A stretch of DNA of 64,000 nucleotides, taken from Spongiactinospora rosea. GTDB lineage: Bacteria; Actinomycetota; Actinomycetes; Streptosporangiales; Streptosporangiaceae. Shown here piece after piece: positions 45,326 to 55,335 of the stretch. The stretch is from positions 186,001-250,000 of the forward strand of contig NZ_QMEY01000003.1 of assembly GCF_003315795.1 (NCBI RefSeq), given 5' to 3'. Under the pieces are notes generated by a model. The model made no database searches and was not told where the DNA came from. It was given only the letters and a program-made list of their open reading frames with translations. Made by a program: the position numbers and the translations under genes. Numbering within the stretch: the first letter of the stretch is position 1; the number at the start of each line of letters is the position of its first letter.

Positions 45326-46636
45326 TTATCCGATCCCTTCTCGTTGTTCCTGCCGTCGGCTTGGGTTCGGCGGGCCGGTCACGACCATCGCCGAGTTGAA
45401 CCCGCCGTGGCCGCGCGCGACGACGAGGGCGCGGCGCAGCGGGGCGTGCCTGGGGGTGTCCAGTACGAGGTCGAGATCCTCGTACGCGGGCCTGGAGACG
45501 TTCACGGTCGGCGGGATGACGCCGTCGCGCAGCGCGAGCACCGCCGTGGCCAGGTCGAGCGCGGAGCCGCCGCCGAGCAGCCGCCCCGTCATGGTCTTGG
45601 GGGCCGTCACGGGCACGCCGCGCGGGCCGAACACGGCGCTCAGCGTCTCCGCCTCGGCGCGGTCGAGCTCGGGGAGCCCGGCGGCGTCGGCGAACACGAC
45701 GTCCACGTCGCCCGGCTCCAGGCCCGCCTCGGCGAGCGCGTGCTCGATCGCGCGGCGCAGCCCCGGAGGACGCCCCGAGCCGGGACGCGGATCGAACGTG
45801 GCCGCGTATCCGGAGACCTCCCCGTAGGAGCGGGCGCCCCGTTCGGCCGCGTGCTCAGGGGTCTCCAGGATGAGGTACGCGCCGCCCTCCCCCGGGGAGT
45901 GGCCACGCGCCCCGGCGTCGAAGGGCAGGTAGGCGGCACGCGGGTCGGTCGCCGTGCTCACCCGCCCCGACCTGATCATGCACAGCCACGACCACGGGCA
46001 CAACGAGCCGTCCACGCCGCCGGCCATCATCAGTGAGGTGCCGTCACGCAGATGCCTGCGTGCCTTGCCGACGGTGTCGAGGCCGCCCGCCTGCTCGCTC
46101 ACCAGCGCGCCGCCGGGCCCGCGCATCCCGTGCCTGATGGAGATCTGGCCGGTGTTGACCGGATAGAACCAGGCGAAGGACTGGTAGGCGCTGACGTACT
46201 GGCTGCCCCTGGACCACAGGGCCTCCAGTTCCCGCTGCCCGAACTCGAAGCCGCCGCCCGAGGCCGCCGTGATCACACCGGCCGCGAAGTCCGGCATCGT
46301 CTTCGGATCCGCGCCCGCGTCCGCCAGGGCGTACTGTGCGGTGATCAGCGCCAGCCGCGTCATGTGATCGGTCTGCGGAAGCAGCCTGCTGGGCAGGTGC
46401 CGGCCCGGGTCGAGGTCGACCTGGCCCGCGATCACGGCGGAGTAGCCCGATGGGTCGAAACGGGTGATCCGCTCCAGCCCGCTCTCACCGCGCAGCGTGG
46501 CGGCCCAGTAGGCGTCCGTGCCGAGCCCGTTCGGCGCGCAGATGCCGAGCCCGGTGATCACCGGCACGAACGCGGCCCTCGGCACGGGACGGCCCGCCCC
46601 GGTCCCGGCCTGCGTCGTGGCCGCATGGTCGTTCAC
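45326..46636 (-). CDS. chain length factor (ketosynthase beta)
   Basis: A 436-aa KSbeta. The usual active-site Cys is replaced by Gln182 (VSEQAGG), diagnostic for chain length factors that decarboxylate malonyl-ACP and set chain length. I start it at GTG 46636, which overlaps the KSalpha stop as GTGA and has GGAG 6 nt upstream; ATG 46648 is a weaker alternative. The frame continues further upstream only as a shadow of KSalpha. Pairs with the KSalpha encoded directly before it. Confidence 0.96.
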   Translation of the reverse strand: MNDHAATTQAGTGAGRPVPRAAFVPVITGLGICAPNGLGTDAYWAATLRGESGLERITRFDPSGYSAVIAGQVDLDPGRHLPSRLLPQTDHMTRLALITAQYALADAGADPKTMPDFAAGVITAASGGGFEFGQRELEALWSRGSQYVSAYQSFAWFYPVNTGQISIRHGMRGPGGALVSEQAGGLDTVGKARRHLRDGTSLMMAGGVDGSLCPWSWLCMIRSGRVSTATDPRAAYLPFDAGARGHSPGEGGAYLILETPEHAAERGARSYGEVSGYAATFDPRPGSGRPPGLRRAIEHALAEAGLEPGDVDVVFADAAGLPELDRAEAETLSAVFGPRGVPVTAPKTMTGRLLGGGSALDLATAVLALRDGVIPPTVNVSRPAYEDLDLVLDTPRHAPLRRALVVARGHGGFNSAMVVTGPPNPSRRQEQREGIG

Positions 46637-47913
46637 GTCGTTCTCCATCCGGGCCTGGTCAGCACCATCGCGCTCTGGAAACCACCGAAGCCGCTGGCGA
46701 CGCTGAGCACCGTGTTCACCCGCTGCTCCCGCGCGACCAGCGGCACGTAGTCCAGGTCGCACTCGGGGTCCGGGGTGTGCAGGTTCGCCGTGGGCGGGAT
46801 CACCGAGTGCTCGATGGTCAGCGCGCAGGCCGCGACCTCCAGGGCGCAGATCGCGCCGAGCGAGTGGCCGATCATCGACTTGATCGAGCTGATCGGCGTC
46901 TCGTACGCGTGCGCGCCGAGGCTCGCCTTGAACGCCGCCGTCTCGTGCCTGTCGTTCTGCTTGGTCGACGAGCCGTGCGCGTTGACGTAGCCGATGTCGC
47001 TCGGATCGAGCCTGGCCCGGTCGAGGGCGCCGCGGATGGCGTCGGCCATTTCCAGCCCGTCCGCGCGCAGGCCGGTCATGCTGAAGGCGTTGCAGCGCTC
47101 CGCGTGCCCCGCGATCTCCGCGTAGACGTGCGCGCCGCGCCGTCGGGCGTGCTCGGCCTCCTCCAGTACGAGGATGGCGCACCCCTCGCCGAGTGCGAAT
47201 CCGTCGCGCGTCAGGTCGAACGGCCGCGACGCGGTCGCCGGGTCGTCGTTGCGCGCGGTGGTGGCCTTGATGGCGTCGAAACAGGCCACGGTGATCGGTG
47301 AGATCGCCGCGTCCGAGGCGCCCGCCACCATCACATCGGCCTCGCCGTCCAGGATGAGGTCCGTCGCGTGGCCCACCACGTCGATCCCCGACGTACAGCC
47401 GGTGGACACGATGCCGACCGGGCCCTCCGCCTCGGCCAGCCAGGCGACCTCGGTCGCCATCGAGGACGGCAGGAAGTAGTCGTAGAGGTAGGGCACGCCG
47501 TGGGCCTGGTCCACCAGCCACGTGGAGCCCTGGTCGCTGACCACGGCGTACTCCCGGTCGAGGCTGATGGTCATGCCGCACGCGGTGCCGATCATGACGC
47601 CGGTCCTGACCGGGTCGGTCTCACCGATGATCCCGCTGTCCTCCAGCGCCTCGCGCGCCGCGTGCACGGCGAACTGCGTGGTCCTGTCCCATTTGCGGAT
47701 CTGCCGCTGCGTCAGGCCGGCGGCCACGGGATCGAAGTCGCACTCCGCGGCCACTCTCGATCGGAACTGCGCCGCGTCGAAGAACGAGATCGTACGCGTA
47801 GCCGTCCGCCCCGCGGTGAGCAGATCCCAGAACTGTTTGGTGCCCACGCCGCCCGGTGCGACAACGCCTATACCGGTCACCACGACACGGCGGGTGTCGC
47901 GCGTTGCTGACAC
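46633..47913 (-). CDS. ketosynthase alpha (minimal PKS)
   Basis: A 426-aa KSalpha with active-site Cys173 (STGCTSG), His313 (NAHGSS) and His350 (GHSLGA) all present. It condenses malonyl units with the CLF as heterodimer. Start at GTG 47913 ([14 protein letters not shown]), preceded by AGGGGACG; the longer frame to 48102 reads non-conserved Arg/Pro sequence. It opens the seven-gene reverse core operon. Confidence 0.97.
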   Translation of the reverse strand: MSATRDTRRVVVTGIGVVAPGGVGTKQFWDLLTAGRTATRTISFFDAAQFRSRVAAECDFDPVAAGLTQRQIRKWDRTTQFAVHAAREALEDSGIIGETDPVRTGVMIGTACGMTISLDREYAVVSDQGSTWLVDQAHGVPYLYDYFLPSSMATEVAWLAEAEGPVGIVSTGCTSGIDVVGHATDLILDGEADVMVAGASDAAISPITVACFDAIKATTARNDDPATASRPFDLTRDGFALGEGCAILVLEEAEHARRRGAHVYAEIAGHAERCNAFSMTGLRADGLEMADAIRGALDRARLDPSDIGYVNAHGSSTKQNDRHETAAFKASLGAHAYETPISSIKSMIGHSLGAICALEVAACALTIEHSVIPPTANLHTPDPECDLDYVPLVAREQRVNTVLSVASGFGGFQSAMVLTRPGWRTT

Positions 47914-48552
47914 GTCGTCCCCTTCTGCCGCTCCCACGGCCCGGCGTCTCGTCGGCCGGACCAACCAGGACCGAGAGTCGCCCCCGCCCTTCAAGGCGGC
48001 CTTGAGATCCGTTGGGGGCGGCGCGGCCGGCGGCCTGCGCCCGGCGCGTTCACCCTGGGTCTGCGGGGGCTCGCCGGTCCGCCGGGTCTCACGGGAGCTC
48101 ATGGGGGTTCGGCGGGGACGTTCCGGCCTGCCGGTGGCCTCGAACCGCCCGCGTTCGTACCTCCGACGGGATTCGAGCGAACCTCAGACCCGCGATGCGA
48201 CGGTAGCCACGTCGAACCGAACCCGCAGGGCCGGGCCCGCACCTTCTCCCGGCCCGCTGAGCCGCGCTGAGCCGGGTGAGCCGCCGTGAGCCGCGGAGGT
48301 CCGGTGCCAGGCGAACCCGCGACGTCCCAGTCCCAGCGAAGGGAGCGGACCAGGAATGTGCCAGAGCGAACCCGCGGGGGTCCCCCGTTTCCCCAGGAGG
48401 TGCGTGCCGCCGACAGGCCCCCCGCCGGAGCACGAGCGGTTCCCCGGACCGCGGCTCGCGGCCGTGGCCGGTGACCTGCGCGTCAAGAGCGACCCGCGCA
48501 TCAGGAAGGCCGGCCCGGCGGCGTCCGGCCTCGACTCCCCGCCGGTGACCTG
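47914..48552. promoter_or_regulatory. divergent control region between core PKS and halogenase operons
   Basis: 639 bp without a gene-like frame; small frames here have unlike-neighbour composition. It must contain promoters for both operons. Several TCGAACC/TCGAGCG heptamers occur at 48140, 48173 and 48212, reminiscent of SARP sites, but their spacing (33 and 39 bp) is not the usual 11 or 22. Confidence 0.5.
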
Positions 48553-49149
48553 GTGAGCGCCGACCGCCCGCAGAGCGGGCTCGTGTCGGTGCGCTTCTCC
48601 GCGGGCGTGGCGGACGGCTGCGTCGACGACGACGCCTTCCTGGCGATCATGAGCGCGTTCCCCAGCGGGGTCACCGCGGTGTCGACGCTCGACGAGCACG
48701 ACCAGCCCGTCGGCCTCACCTGCAGCGCCGCGTGCAGCGTCTCCAAGTCGCCTCCGCTGCTGCTGGTCTGCATCCACAACGCCAGCAGGGTGCTGCGCTC
48801 GATCCTGGACCGCGAACTCTTCCTGGTGAACTTCCTGCGCGACCACAGGGAGCACATCTCCTCGCTGTTCGCCTCCGGCGCGGACGACCGGTTCACCGAG
48901 ATCGTGTGGCGGCCCAGCAGGGGCGCGGGGCTGCCGTGGATGCCGCTCGACACCATCGCCTACGCCGAGTGCCGCGTGGTCCACGCGCTGAGGGCGGGCG
49001 ACCACACCATCGTCATCGGCGCGATCGTCGACGGCGGCCACATGGGCGACGAACTGGGCCCGCTCATGTACTGGCGGCGCAGGTACGGCCGCTGGCCGAT
49101 CGAAGACGACCCCGTCGTGGCCGCGACGACGTTGGCCGCCGAAGGCTGA
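48553..49149 (+). CDS. flavin reductase (HpaC-like), partner of the halogenase
   Basis: A 198-aa flavin reductase-like protein: FPSGVTAVSTLDEHDQPVGLTCSAACSVSKSPPLLLVC is the typical FMN-binding split barrel start. A GTG start at 48553 is used. It is immediately followed by an FADH2-dependent halogenase and very probably supplies the reduced flavin; it may also serve the monooxygenase at 52613. First gene of the right biosynthetic operon. Confidence 0.9.
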   Translation: MSADRPQSGLVSVRFSAGVADGCVDDDAFLAIMSAFPSGVTAVSTLDEHDQPVGLTCSAACSVSKSPPLLLVCIHNASRVLRSILDRELFLVNFLRDHREHISSLFASGADDRFTEIVWRPSRGAGLPWMPLDTIAYAECRVVHALRAGDHTIVIGAIVDGGHMGDELGPLMYWRRRYGRWPIEDDPVVAATTLAAEG

Positions 49150-49194
49150 CCCGGCCCTCCCCAGCGGAAAAGCGAAGAAAGGACGAAAATCTTC

Positions 49195-50841
49195 ATGGAA
49201 GAGCGCAAGGACCCCTACGACGTCATCATCATCGGCACCGGCCTGTCCGGGACGATGCTGGGCTCGATCCTCGCCAAGCAGGGCGCCAGCGTCCTCATGC
49301 TGGACGGCACGCAGCACCCGCGCTTCGCGGTCGGCGAGTCGACCATCGGCCAGACGCTGTTCCTGCTCAAGCTGGTGGCCCAGCGGTACGGCGTGCCCGA
49401 GATCGGGCACCTGGGCAGCTTCGTGGACGTCCTGAAGCACGTCGGCGGCTCGCACGGCCAGAAGAGCAACTTCGGCTTCATGATCCACCGGGACGGCGAG
49501 GAGCCCGACCCCCGGCACACGAACCAGTTCCGGCTGCTGGACGTGACGGGCAGCGCCGCCCACTTCTTCCGCCAGGACACCGACGCGTACATGTTCCACA
49601 CGGCCATCTCCTACGGCTGCGAGGCGCGCCAGAACTACCGCGTGGAGAAGATCGACCTCGGGGACGACGGCGTGGCGGTCGTCGGCGCGGACGGCAGCAC
49701 GTACCACGGCCGGTACCTGGTGGACGCCAGCGGCTTCCGCTCGCCCCTGGCCCGTCAGCTCGGCCTGCGCGAGGAGCCGAGCCGGCTCAAGCACCACGCG
49801 AGGTCGATCTTCACGCACATGGTCAATGTGGATCCGGCCGACGCCCACCTCAGGCACGCCGCCGAGGACCGGCCGCCGGTCGAGTGGAACGAGGGCACGC
49901 TGCACCACATCTTCGAGCGCGGCTGGATGTGGATCATCCCGTTCAACAACCACGCGGGCGCGACGAACCCGCTGTGCAGCGTGGGCATCCAGCTCGACGA
50001 GCGCCGCTACCCGCTCCGCAAGGACCTGACCCCCGAGCAGGAGTTCCAGCTCCACGTGGACCGGTTCCCCGCGGTGAAGCGGCAGCTCGCCAACGCCCGC
50101 AGCGTGCGCGAGTGGATCCGTACCGACCGCATGCAGTACTCCTCCACGCGCACCGTCGGGCACCGCTGGTGCCTGATGTCGCACGCGGCCGGTTTCATCG
50201 ACCCGCTGTTCTCCCGCGGGCTGTCCAACACCTGCGAGATCATCAACGCGCTGTCGTGGCGGCTCATCGAGGCGCTGCGCGACGACGACTTCTCGCACGA
50301 GCGGTTCGCCCCGGTGGAGGAGCTGGAGCAGGGCCTGCTCGACTACAACGACAAGCTGGTCAACTGCTCCTTCATCAGCTTCTCCAACTACGACCTGTGG
50401 AACGCCGTCTTCCGCATCTGGGTCTGCGCCAGCGCCGTCGGCGGCAAGCGGTTCGTCAACGCGCTCGCCCTCACCAGGAAGACGGGCGACGACACGTACT
50501 GCCGCATCCTGGACGACTCGCCGTTCCCCGGGCTGTGGTGGCCCGACCCCGTGTACGCCGAGCTGTTCGACGAGGTCAACCGCACCTGCGAGGCCGTGGA
50601 CGAGGGGCGGATGGACGCGCAGGAGGCGGCAGGCATCCTCCTGGAGAGGATCCGCACGGCGGACTGGATGCTCCCGCAGCTCGGCCTGCAAGACCCCTCC
50701 CAGCGGTTCATCAGCCCGACCGCGAGCCTGATGTCCGAGGTCGCCGAATGGGCGCGCAAGCATCCCCGGCCGGAGATCAGGGAGCTGCTCTCCTCCTCGC
50801 CGGACGAGGTCCAGGCGACGCTGAGGGGACGGGCGATATGA
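49195..50841 (+). CDS. FADH2-dependent halogenase
   Basis: A 548-aa flavin halogenase: FAD-binding GTGLSG (14-19), GESTIG, and the halogenase signature WMWIIP (244-249) that blocks monooxygenation. Lys90 (GQKSNFGF) is my candidate for the HOCl-activating lysine. Length and motifs are those of phenol-type polyketide halogenases such as CtcP (chlortetracycline). It should chlorinate an electron-rich ring carbon of the carrier-free or tethered polyketide. Strong AAAGGA element upstream. The ketoreductase ATG overlaps its stop. Confidence 0.93.
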   Translation: MEERKDPYDVIIIGTGLSGTMLGSILAKQGASVLMLDGTQHPRFAVGESTIGQTLFLLKLVAQRYGVPEIGHLGSFVDVLKHVGGSHGQKSNFGFMIHRDGEEPDPRHTNQFRLLDVTGSAAHFFRQDTDAYMFHTAISYGCEARQNYRVEKIDLGDDGVAVVGADGSTYHGRYLVDASGFRSPLARQLGLREEPSRLKHHARSIFTHMVNVDPADAHLRHAAEDRPPVEWNEGTLHHIFERGWMWIIPFNNHAGATNPLCSVGIQLDERRYPLRKDLTPEQEFQLHVDRFPAVKRQLANARSVREWIRTDRMQYSSTRTVGHRWCLMSHAAGFIDPLFSRGLSNTCEIINALSWRLIEALRDDDFSHERFAPVEELEQGLLDYNDKLVNCSFISFSNYDLWNAVFRIWVCASAVGGKRFVNALALTRKTGDDTYCRILDDSPFPGLWWPDPVYAELFDEVNRTCEAVDEGRMDAQEAAGILLERIRTADWMLPQLGLQDPSQRFISPTASLMSEVAEWARKHPRPEIRELLSSSPDEVQATLRGRAI

Positions 50842-51629
50842 ACGCGAACGGGACTCCCGGCGTGGCGCTGGTCACCGGCGGGACCAGCGGGATCGGGCTC
50901 GCGGTCACCAAGCGCCTGGCCGGGCGGGGACTGCGCGTGTTCATCTGCGCCCGTACGGCGGAGAACGTGGCCGCCACCGTGAAGGACCTGCGCGACCAGG
51001 GACTGGACGTGCACGGCGCGGAGGGCGACGTCCGCTCGCGCGAGTCGGTCGGCCGCGTCGTCCAGGCGGCGGTCGAGCGGTTCGGCCCGCTCACCGTCCT
51101 GGTGAACAACGCGGGCAGGAGCGGCGGCGGCATCACCGCGAAGATCGCCGACGAGCTCTGGTACGACGTGATCGACAGCAACCTCAACAGCGTCTTCCTG
51201 GTCACCCGCGAGGCGCTGACCACGGGCGGCCTGGATCGGGCCGGGAACGCGGGGCGCATCATCAACGTCGCCTCGACCGGCGGCAAGCAGGGCGTGCCGC
51301 TGGGGGCGCCGTACTCCGCCTCCAAGGCCGGGGTGATCGGTTTCACCAAGGCCCTGGCCAAGGAACTCGCCGCGAGCGGCGTCACGGTCAACGCCGTCTG
51401 TCCCGGTTACGTGGAGACGCCGATGGCCGTACGGGTCAGGCAGGCGTACGCGAACACCTGGGACACCACGGAGGACGCCGTGCTGTCCCAGTTCAACGAC
51501 AAGATCCCGCTTGGCCGCTACTCGACTCCTGAAGAGGTCGCCGGCCTGGTGGACTATCTGGCCACCGACACCGCCGCCTCGATCACCGCGCAGGCGCTCA
51601 ACGTCTGCGGCGGGCTCGGCATCTACTGA
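50838..51629 (+). CDS. polyketide ketoreductase, ActIII-like SDR
   Basis: A 263-aa short-chain dehydrogenase: TGGTSGIG cofactor loop, NNAG, catalytic Ser (NVAST), YSASK and a PGYVETPM segment, all as in C9 ketoreductases of type II pathways. The ATG overlaps the halogenase stop (ATGA). It probably reduces the C9 carbonyl of the nascent chain with NADPH, directing first-ring closure. Confidence 0.94.
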   Translation: MNANGTPGVALVTGGTSGIGLAVTKRLAGRGLRVFICARTAENVAATVKDLRDQGLDVHGAEGDVRSRESVGRVVQAAVERFGPLTVLVNNAGRSGGGITAKIADELWYDVIDSNLNSVFLVTREALTTGGLDRAGNAGRIINVASTGGKQGVPLGAPYSASKAGVIGFTKALAKELAASGVTVNAVCPGYVETPMAVRVRQAYANTWDTTEDAVLSQFNDKIPLGRYSTPEEVAGLVDYLATDTAASITAQALNVCGGLGIY

Positions 51630-51657
51630 CCTACGGACCGGAGGGATGGGCCGACCA

Positions 51658-52620
51658 GTGACAGGACCCGGACGCCACCACACCACACACCGGATCGACA
51701 TCGCGGCGCCCGCCGACGTCGTCTATGGCCTCATCGCCGACGCCGCCGCGTGGCCGCTGCGCTTCACGCCCTCGATCCACGTCGAGCGGCTTCCGCTCGG
51801 CGGCGCCGCGGAGCGCCTGCGGATCTGGGCTCTCGCCAACGGCGAGGTCACGAACTGGACCTCGCACCGCGAGCTGGACGCCCGGCGGCGCAGGATCACC
51901 TTCCGCCAGGAGCGGTCCTCGCCGCCGGTCGCCTCCATGGGCGGCGAGTGGATCGTCGAGCAGGACGGGAGCGGCACCCGCCTGACGTTCGACCACGACT
52001 TCGACGTGGTGGACGACGACCCGGCCGGGCTGGCGTGGGTCAACCGCGCGGTCGACGGCAACAGCAAGGCCGAACTGGCCAACCTCAAGCAACTGGCCGA
52101 GGCCGGCGACAGGGAGGCGGCCGGCCTGGAGTTCTCCTTCGAGGACTCCGTGCTGGTCAAGGGCTCGGCGGACACCGTGTACGAGTTCCTCTACCGCGCC
52201 AAGCGCTGGCCCGACCGCCTTCCGCACGTACGGCACGCCGAGGTGGGCGAGGACGTCGAGAACATCCAGTCCCTGCGCATGGAGACCAGCGCCAAGGACG
52301 GCTCGGTGCACACCACCGAGTCGATCAGGATCTGCTTCCCCGACACGCGCAGGATCGTCTACAAGCAGACGGTCACGCCGCCGCTGATGGCGGCGCACAC
52401 CGGCGAGTGGACCGTGCACGAGCCCGCAGGTGAAAGCGGCGGTGGCGTGCTGGTCACCTCCCGGCACACGGTCCTGGTCAACGAGGCCAACATCGGCCGG
52501 GTGCTCGGCGAGGGCGCGACCGCCGAGAAGGCCAGGAAGGTCATCCGCGACGCGCTCGGCGGCAACAGCATGGCGACGTTGACGCTGGCCAAGGCGTTCG
52601 CCGAGGCCGATCATGCGTGA
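51658..52620 (+). CDS. didomain polyketide aromatase/cyclase
   Basis: A 320-aa SRPBCC enzyme with two full START-like domains (~10-150 and ~165-315), the length of ActVII/OxyK-type bifunctional aromatases. Signature pieces are GEVTNWTSHRELD, ASMGGEW and NFDVVDDDP-like DFDVVDDDP. Start GTG 51658 is chosen; ATG 51646 lies too close to the GGAGG site, so the start is not certain. It overlaps the monooxygenase gene by 8 bp. With the C9 ketoreductase gene next door it should form the first aromatic ring. Confidence 0.9.
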   Translation: MTGPGRHHTTHRIDIAAPADVVYGLIADAAAWPLRFTPSIHVERLPLGGAAERLRIWALANGEVTNWTSHRELDARRRRITFRQERSSPPVASMGGEWIVEQDGSGTRLTFDHDFDVVDDDPAGLAWVNRAVDGNSKAELANLKQLAEAGDREAAGLEFSFEDSVLVKGSADTVYEFLYRAKRWPDRLPHVRHAEVGEDVENIQSLRMETSAKDGSVHTTESIRICFPDTRRIVYKQTVTPPLMAAHTGEWTVHEPAGESGGGVLVTSRHTVLVNEANIGRVLGEGATAEKARKVIRDALGGNSMATLTLAKAFAEADHA

Positions 52621-54247
52621 CAGCGGGTTCGACGTCCTCGTCGTCGGGGCGGGACCCGTGGGGCTGACGGCGGCGCACGAGCTCGCGCGCAGGGGTGTAC
52701 GCGTGCGGCTGGTGGACCGGGCCACCGGTCCCGCGACCTCCAGCCGCGCACTGGCCACCCACGCCCGCACGATGGAGATCTGCCACCAGATGGGCCTGCT
52801 GACCACGCTCATGCCGCGCGGGCGCAAGGTCGAGCACTTCAGCTTCCACCTGCGCGGCCGGCGCCTGATCAGCTTCGACGCCGACTACGCGGGCATGCCC
52901 ACCCGGCACCCCTTCAGCCTGATGGTGGACCAGGTCGTCACCGAGGAGGTTCTCAGGAAGGGCGTGCACGACCTCGGCGTCGAGGTCGAGTGGGAGGTCG
53001 GGCTGGAGAGCTTCGAGCAGGGGGCCGACGGGGTGACCGCCTGGCTGCGCCGGGCGGACGGCTCCGTGGAGGAGTTGTGGGTGCCCTGGCTCGTCGGGGC
53101 CGACGGCGCGCGCAGCACCGTGCGCAAGCAGCTCGGCCTCCGCCTGCTCGGCGACTCGACGGAGACCTGGCTCAACGCGGACGTGCTGCTGGACGCGCCG
53201 CTCCCCGCAGACGGCAACCACCTGGTCCACACGGGCAAGGGGACCCTGCTGCTGGTCCCGTTCCCCGAGCAGGACAAGTGGCGCATCATCGACACGGCCG
53301 ACATCGACCGGGCCGACGAACCCGAGTTCGTCCGCGCCCGGCTGGCGGCCAAGCTCGCGGTCGCCCTCGGCAAGCCCGTACAGGTGTCGCAGCCGAGCTG
53401 GATCTCCGTCTTCACCGTGCAGCAGCGGATGATCGAGCACATGCGCGTCGGCCGCTGCTTCGTGGCGGGGGACGCGGCGCACGTGCACAGCCCCGCCTCG
53501 GGCCAGGGCATGAACACCGGCGTCCAGGACGCGTACAACCTGGCCTGGAAGCTCGCCGACGTCATCAAGGGGCACTGCGAGGAGGCGCTGCTCGACAGCT
53601 ACGAGGCCGAGCGCGTGCCGATCGGCGCGACCCTGCTCCGCTCGACCAGGACGGCGACCGCCCTGGTCGCGCTGCGCAACGCGCTCGCGCCGGTCCTGCT
53701 CCCGGTGGGCCTCGGTCTCGTCAGGACGATCCACCCGCTCAAGCGCCGGCTCCAGCGCAAGATGATCCGCGGTTTCTGCGGCCTGGCGCTCCACTACACG
53801 GCCAGCCCGCTGACCGTGCCCGCCGGAGACGGAGACGACGGGATCGCGCCAGGTCACCGGGTCGGCTGCGACGCGGGGACCGAGCGGGTCAGCGCGGGCT
53901 GGCGGGAGCTGTACGAGGAGCTGACCGACACCCGCTGGAAGCTGCTCGCCGCCCCGGCCGATGCCGTCCAGAGCGAAACCGTGGAGTCGGCCGCACGCGC
54001 GTACGGCTCCGCCGTCTCCACCAGGGCGGTGACCGACGCGAGCGCGCCGGAAGCCACCGCGGCAGGCGAGGCCAGGGCCGGGAACGCGGTCCCGCTCGCC
54101 GACCCCGGTGGCCACCTGCGGGCCGGGCTCGGCCTGCGTCCCGGGCGGTTCGTCCTGATCCGGCCGGACGGCTACCTCGTCGCGAAGGGCGAACTGGCCG
54201 ACCTGCCGCGGACCCTGGACCGGGTCCACCTCGTCGAGCAACAGTGA
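52613..54247 (+). CDS. FAD-dependent aromatic hydroxylase
   Basis: A 544-aa class A flavoprotein monooxygenase (PheA/TfdB/OxyS type): GAGPVGLTAAHELARRG dinucleotide loop, DG motif (ADGARSTV), and GDAAHVHSPASGQGMNTG. A thioredoxin-like C-terminal domain (~430-540) completes it. It should hydroxylate the aromatic polyketide using NAD(P)H. Overlaps the aromatase stop. Only one such enzyme is encoded here, versus several in oxytetracycline clusters. Confidence 0.93.
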   Translation: MRDSGFDVLVVGAGPVGLTAAHELARRGVRVRLVDRATGPATSSRALATHARTMEICHQMGLLTTLMPRGRKVEHFSFHLRGRRLISFDADYAGMPTRHPFSLMVDQVVTEEVLRKGVHDLGVEVEWEVGLESFEQGADGVTAWLRRADGSVEELWVPWLVGADGARSTVRKQLGLRLLGDSTETWLNADVLLDAPLPADGNHLVHTGKGTLLLVPFPEQDKWRIIDTADIDRADEPEFVRARLAAKLAVALGKPVQVSQPSWISVFTVQQRMIEHMRVGRCFVAGDAAHVHSPASGQGMNTGVQDAYNLAWKLADVIKGHCEEALLDSYEAERVPIGATLLRSTRTATALVALRNALAPVLLPVGLGLVRTIHPLKRRLQRKMIRGFCGLALHYTASPLTVPAGDGDDGIAPGHRVGCDAGTERVSAGWRELYEELTDTRWKLLAAPADAVQSETVESAARAYGSAVSTRAVTDASAPEATAAGEARAGNAVPLADPGGHLRAGLGLRPGRFVLIRPDGYLVAKGELADLPRTLDRVHLVEQQ

Positions 54248-54268
54248 GCACGGAGGAGTTCGCGGATC

Positions 54269-55054
54269 ATGCGCATCATCGACCTGTCGTCGCCCATCGA
54301 CGCCTCCGGCTGGGAGCCGAACACCGTCACGCACGAGATCATGTCGGCCGTCGAGGGCGCGCGGCACATGGCCGACAGGATGCGGCAGAACTGGGGGGTC
54401 GACGTCGATCCCTCCGTCCTGCCCGGCGGTGAGCTGCTGACCCTGGACACGCTGACCCTCACCAGCCACACCGGCACCCACGTCGACGCGCCCTCGCACT
54501 ACGGCACGGCGACGTACGGGCAGGCGCGGCACATCGACGAGATGCCGCTCGACTGGTTCCTGCGGCCGGCGATGGTCGTGGACCTGACCCGCGTGCCCGT
54601 CGGCACCGTGGGGGCCGACGAGCTGCGGGCGGAGTTCGACAGGATCGGGCACACGCCCGAGCCCATGGACATCGTGCTCCTGCACACGGGCGCGGACCGG
54701 CTGGTGGGTACACCGAAGTACTTCACCGACTTCGTCGGCCTCGACGGGCCCGCCACGAACCTGCTGCTCGACCTGGGCGTACGCGTGATCGGCACCGACG
54801 CCTTCAGCCTCGACGCCCCCTTTGAACACATGATCAAAAAATACGACGACACGGGCGACCAGGCCGCGCTGTGGCCCGCCCATATCGCGGGGCGCGCCCG
54901 CGAGTACTGCCAGATCGAACGCCTCGCCAACCTGGGCGCGCTGCCGCGCCCGACCGGCTTCACGGTCGCCTGCTTCCCCGTCAAGATCGCGGGCGCGGGC
55001 GCGGGCTGGGCCCGCGCCGTCGCCTTCCTCGACGACCCCGGCGACGCGGGCTGA
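54269..55054 (+). CDS. PF04199-type cyclase (kynurenine formamidase fold)
   Basis: A 261-aa metal-dependent cyclase: HTGTHVDAPSHYG places the metal ligands at His67, His71 and Asp73, with His77 after. Members such as OxyN-like and MtmX-like proteins have been assigned second/third-ring closure in tetracyclic pathways. It ends the right biosynthetic operon 21 bp after the monooxygenase. Distinguishing it from a true formamidase rests on context. Confidence 0.87.
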   Translation: MRIIDLSSPIDASGWEPNTVTHEIMSAVEGARHMADRMRQNWGVDVDPSVLPGGELLTLDTLTLTSHTGTHVDAPSHYGTATYGQARHIDEMPLDWFLRPAMVVDLTRVPVGTVGADELRAEFDRIGHTPEPMDIVLLHTGADRLVGTPKYFTDFVGLDGPATNLLLDLGVRVIGTDAFSLDAPFEHMIKKYDDTGDQAALWPAHIAGRAREYCQIERLANLGALPRPTGFTVACFPVKIAGAGAGWARAVAFLDDPGDAG

Positions 55055-55102
55055 ACGCCGGCCACGCGGGAGAACGACGAAGAGAACGAGAAACGAAGGG
55101 GC

Positions 55103-55126
55103 GCCGCCCGCGAGGTCACGGGCGGC
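55103..55126 (+). terminator. 8-bp GC hairpin after the cyclase gene
   Basis: GCCGCCCG (55103-55110) pairs with CGGGCGGC (55119-55126) around an 8-nt loop, 48 bp after the cyclase stop. The following sequence is CT-rich but has no clear T-run. Possible end of the operon. Confidence 0.5.
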
Positions 55127-55217
55127 ACTCCTCCGTTTCCCGGACAGGCACGCTGACGGACCCGCTGGTGCCCCAGGAACCGAACCGGGCGCCTGGGGCC
55201 CACGGAGAGGAGACGAT

Positions 55218-55322
55218 GTGTCCGAAGAGGTGATGGCGGCAGGCCGGCGCACCTTCGTCAGGGAGAGGCCGGTCGGCGCCGCCGCGCTGGGCGGGGCCGG
55301 CGACGAAGCGGGCAACGGGTGA
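55218..55322 (+). CDS. putative 34-aa protein upstream of the antiporter
   Basis: A GTG frame with a very strong GGAGAGGAG site 5 nt upstream, ending 13 bp before the antiporter ATG. The product is basic then Gly/Ala-rich and matches no family I know. It may be a small protein or a leader that couples translation of the transporter; chance is possible. Confidence 0.3.
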   Translation: MSEEVMAAGRRTFVRERPVGAAALGGAGDEAGNG

Positions 55323-55335
55323 AGGAGCGCGGCTC

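Noticed and set aside
46649-47581. 5' extension of the CLF frame into KSalpha
   Set aside because: Reads Arg/Gly-rich shadow sequence; a GTGA overlap with ribosome site at 46636 explains the real start.
48140-48218. TCGAACC/TCGAGCG heptamers as SARP binding sites
   Set aside because: Spacings of 33 and 39 bp do not fit the 11- or 22-bp rule and such heptamers are common in this composition; left as a note only.
48184-50763. 859-aa reverse frame opposite the flavin reductase and halogenase
   Set aside because: Antisense to well-recognised enzymes and low in family-like sequence.
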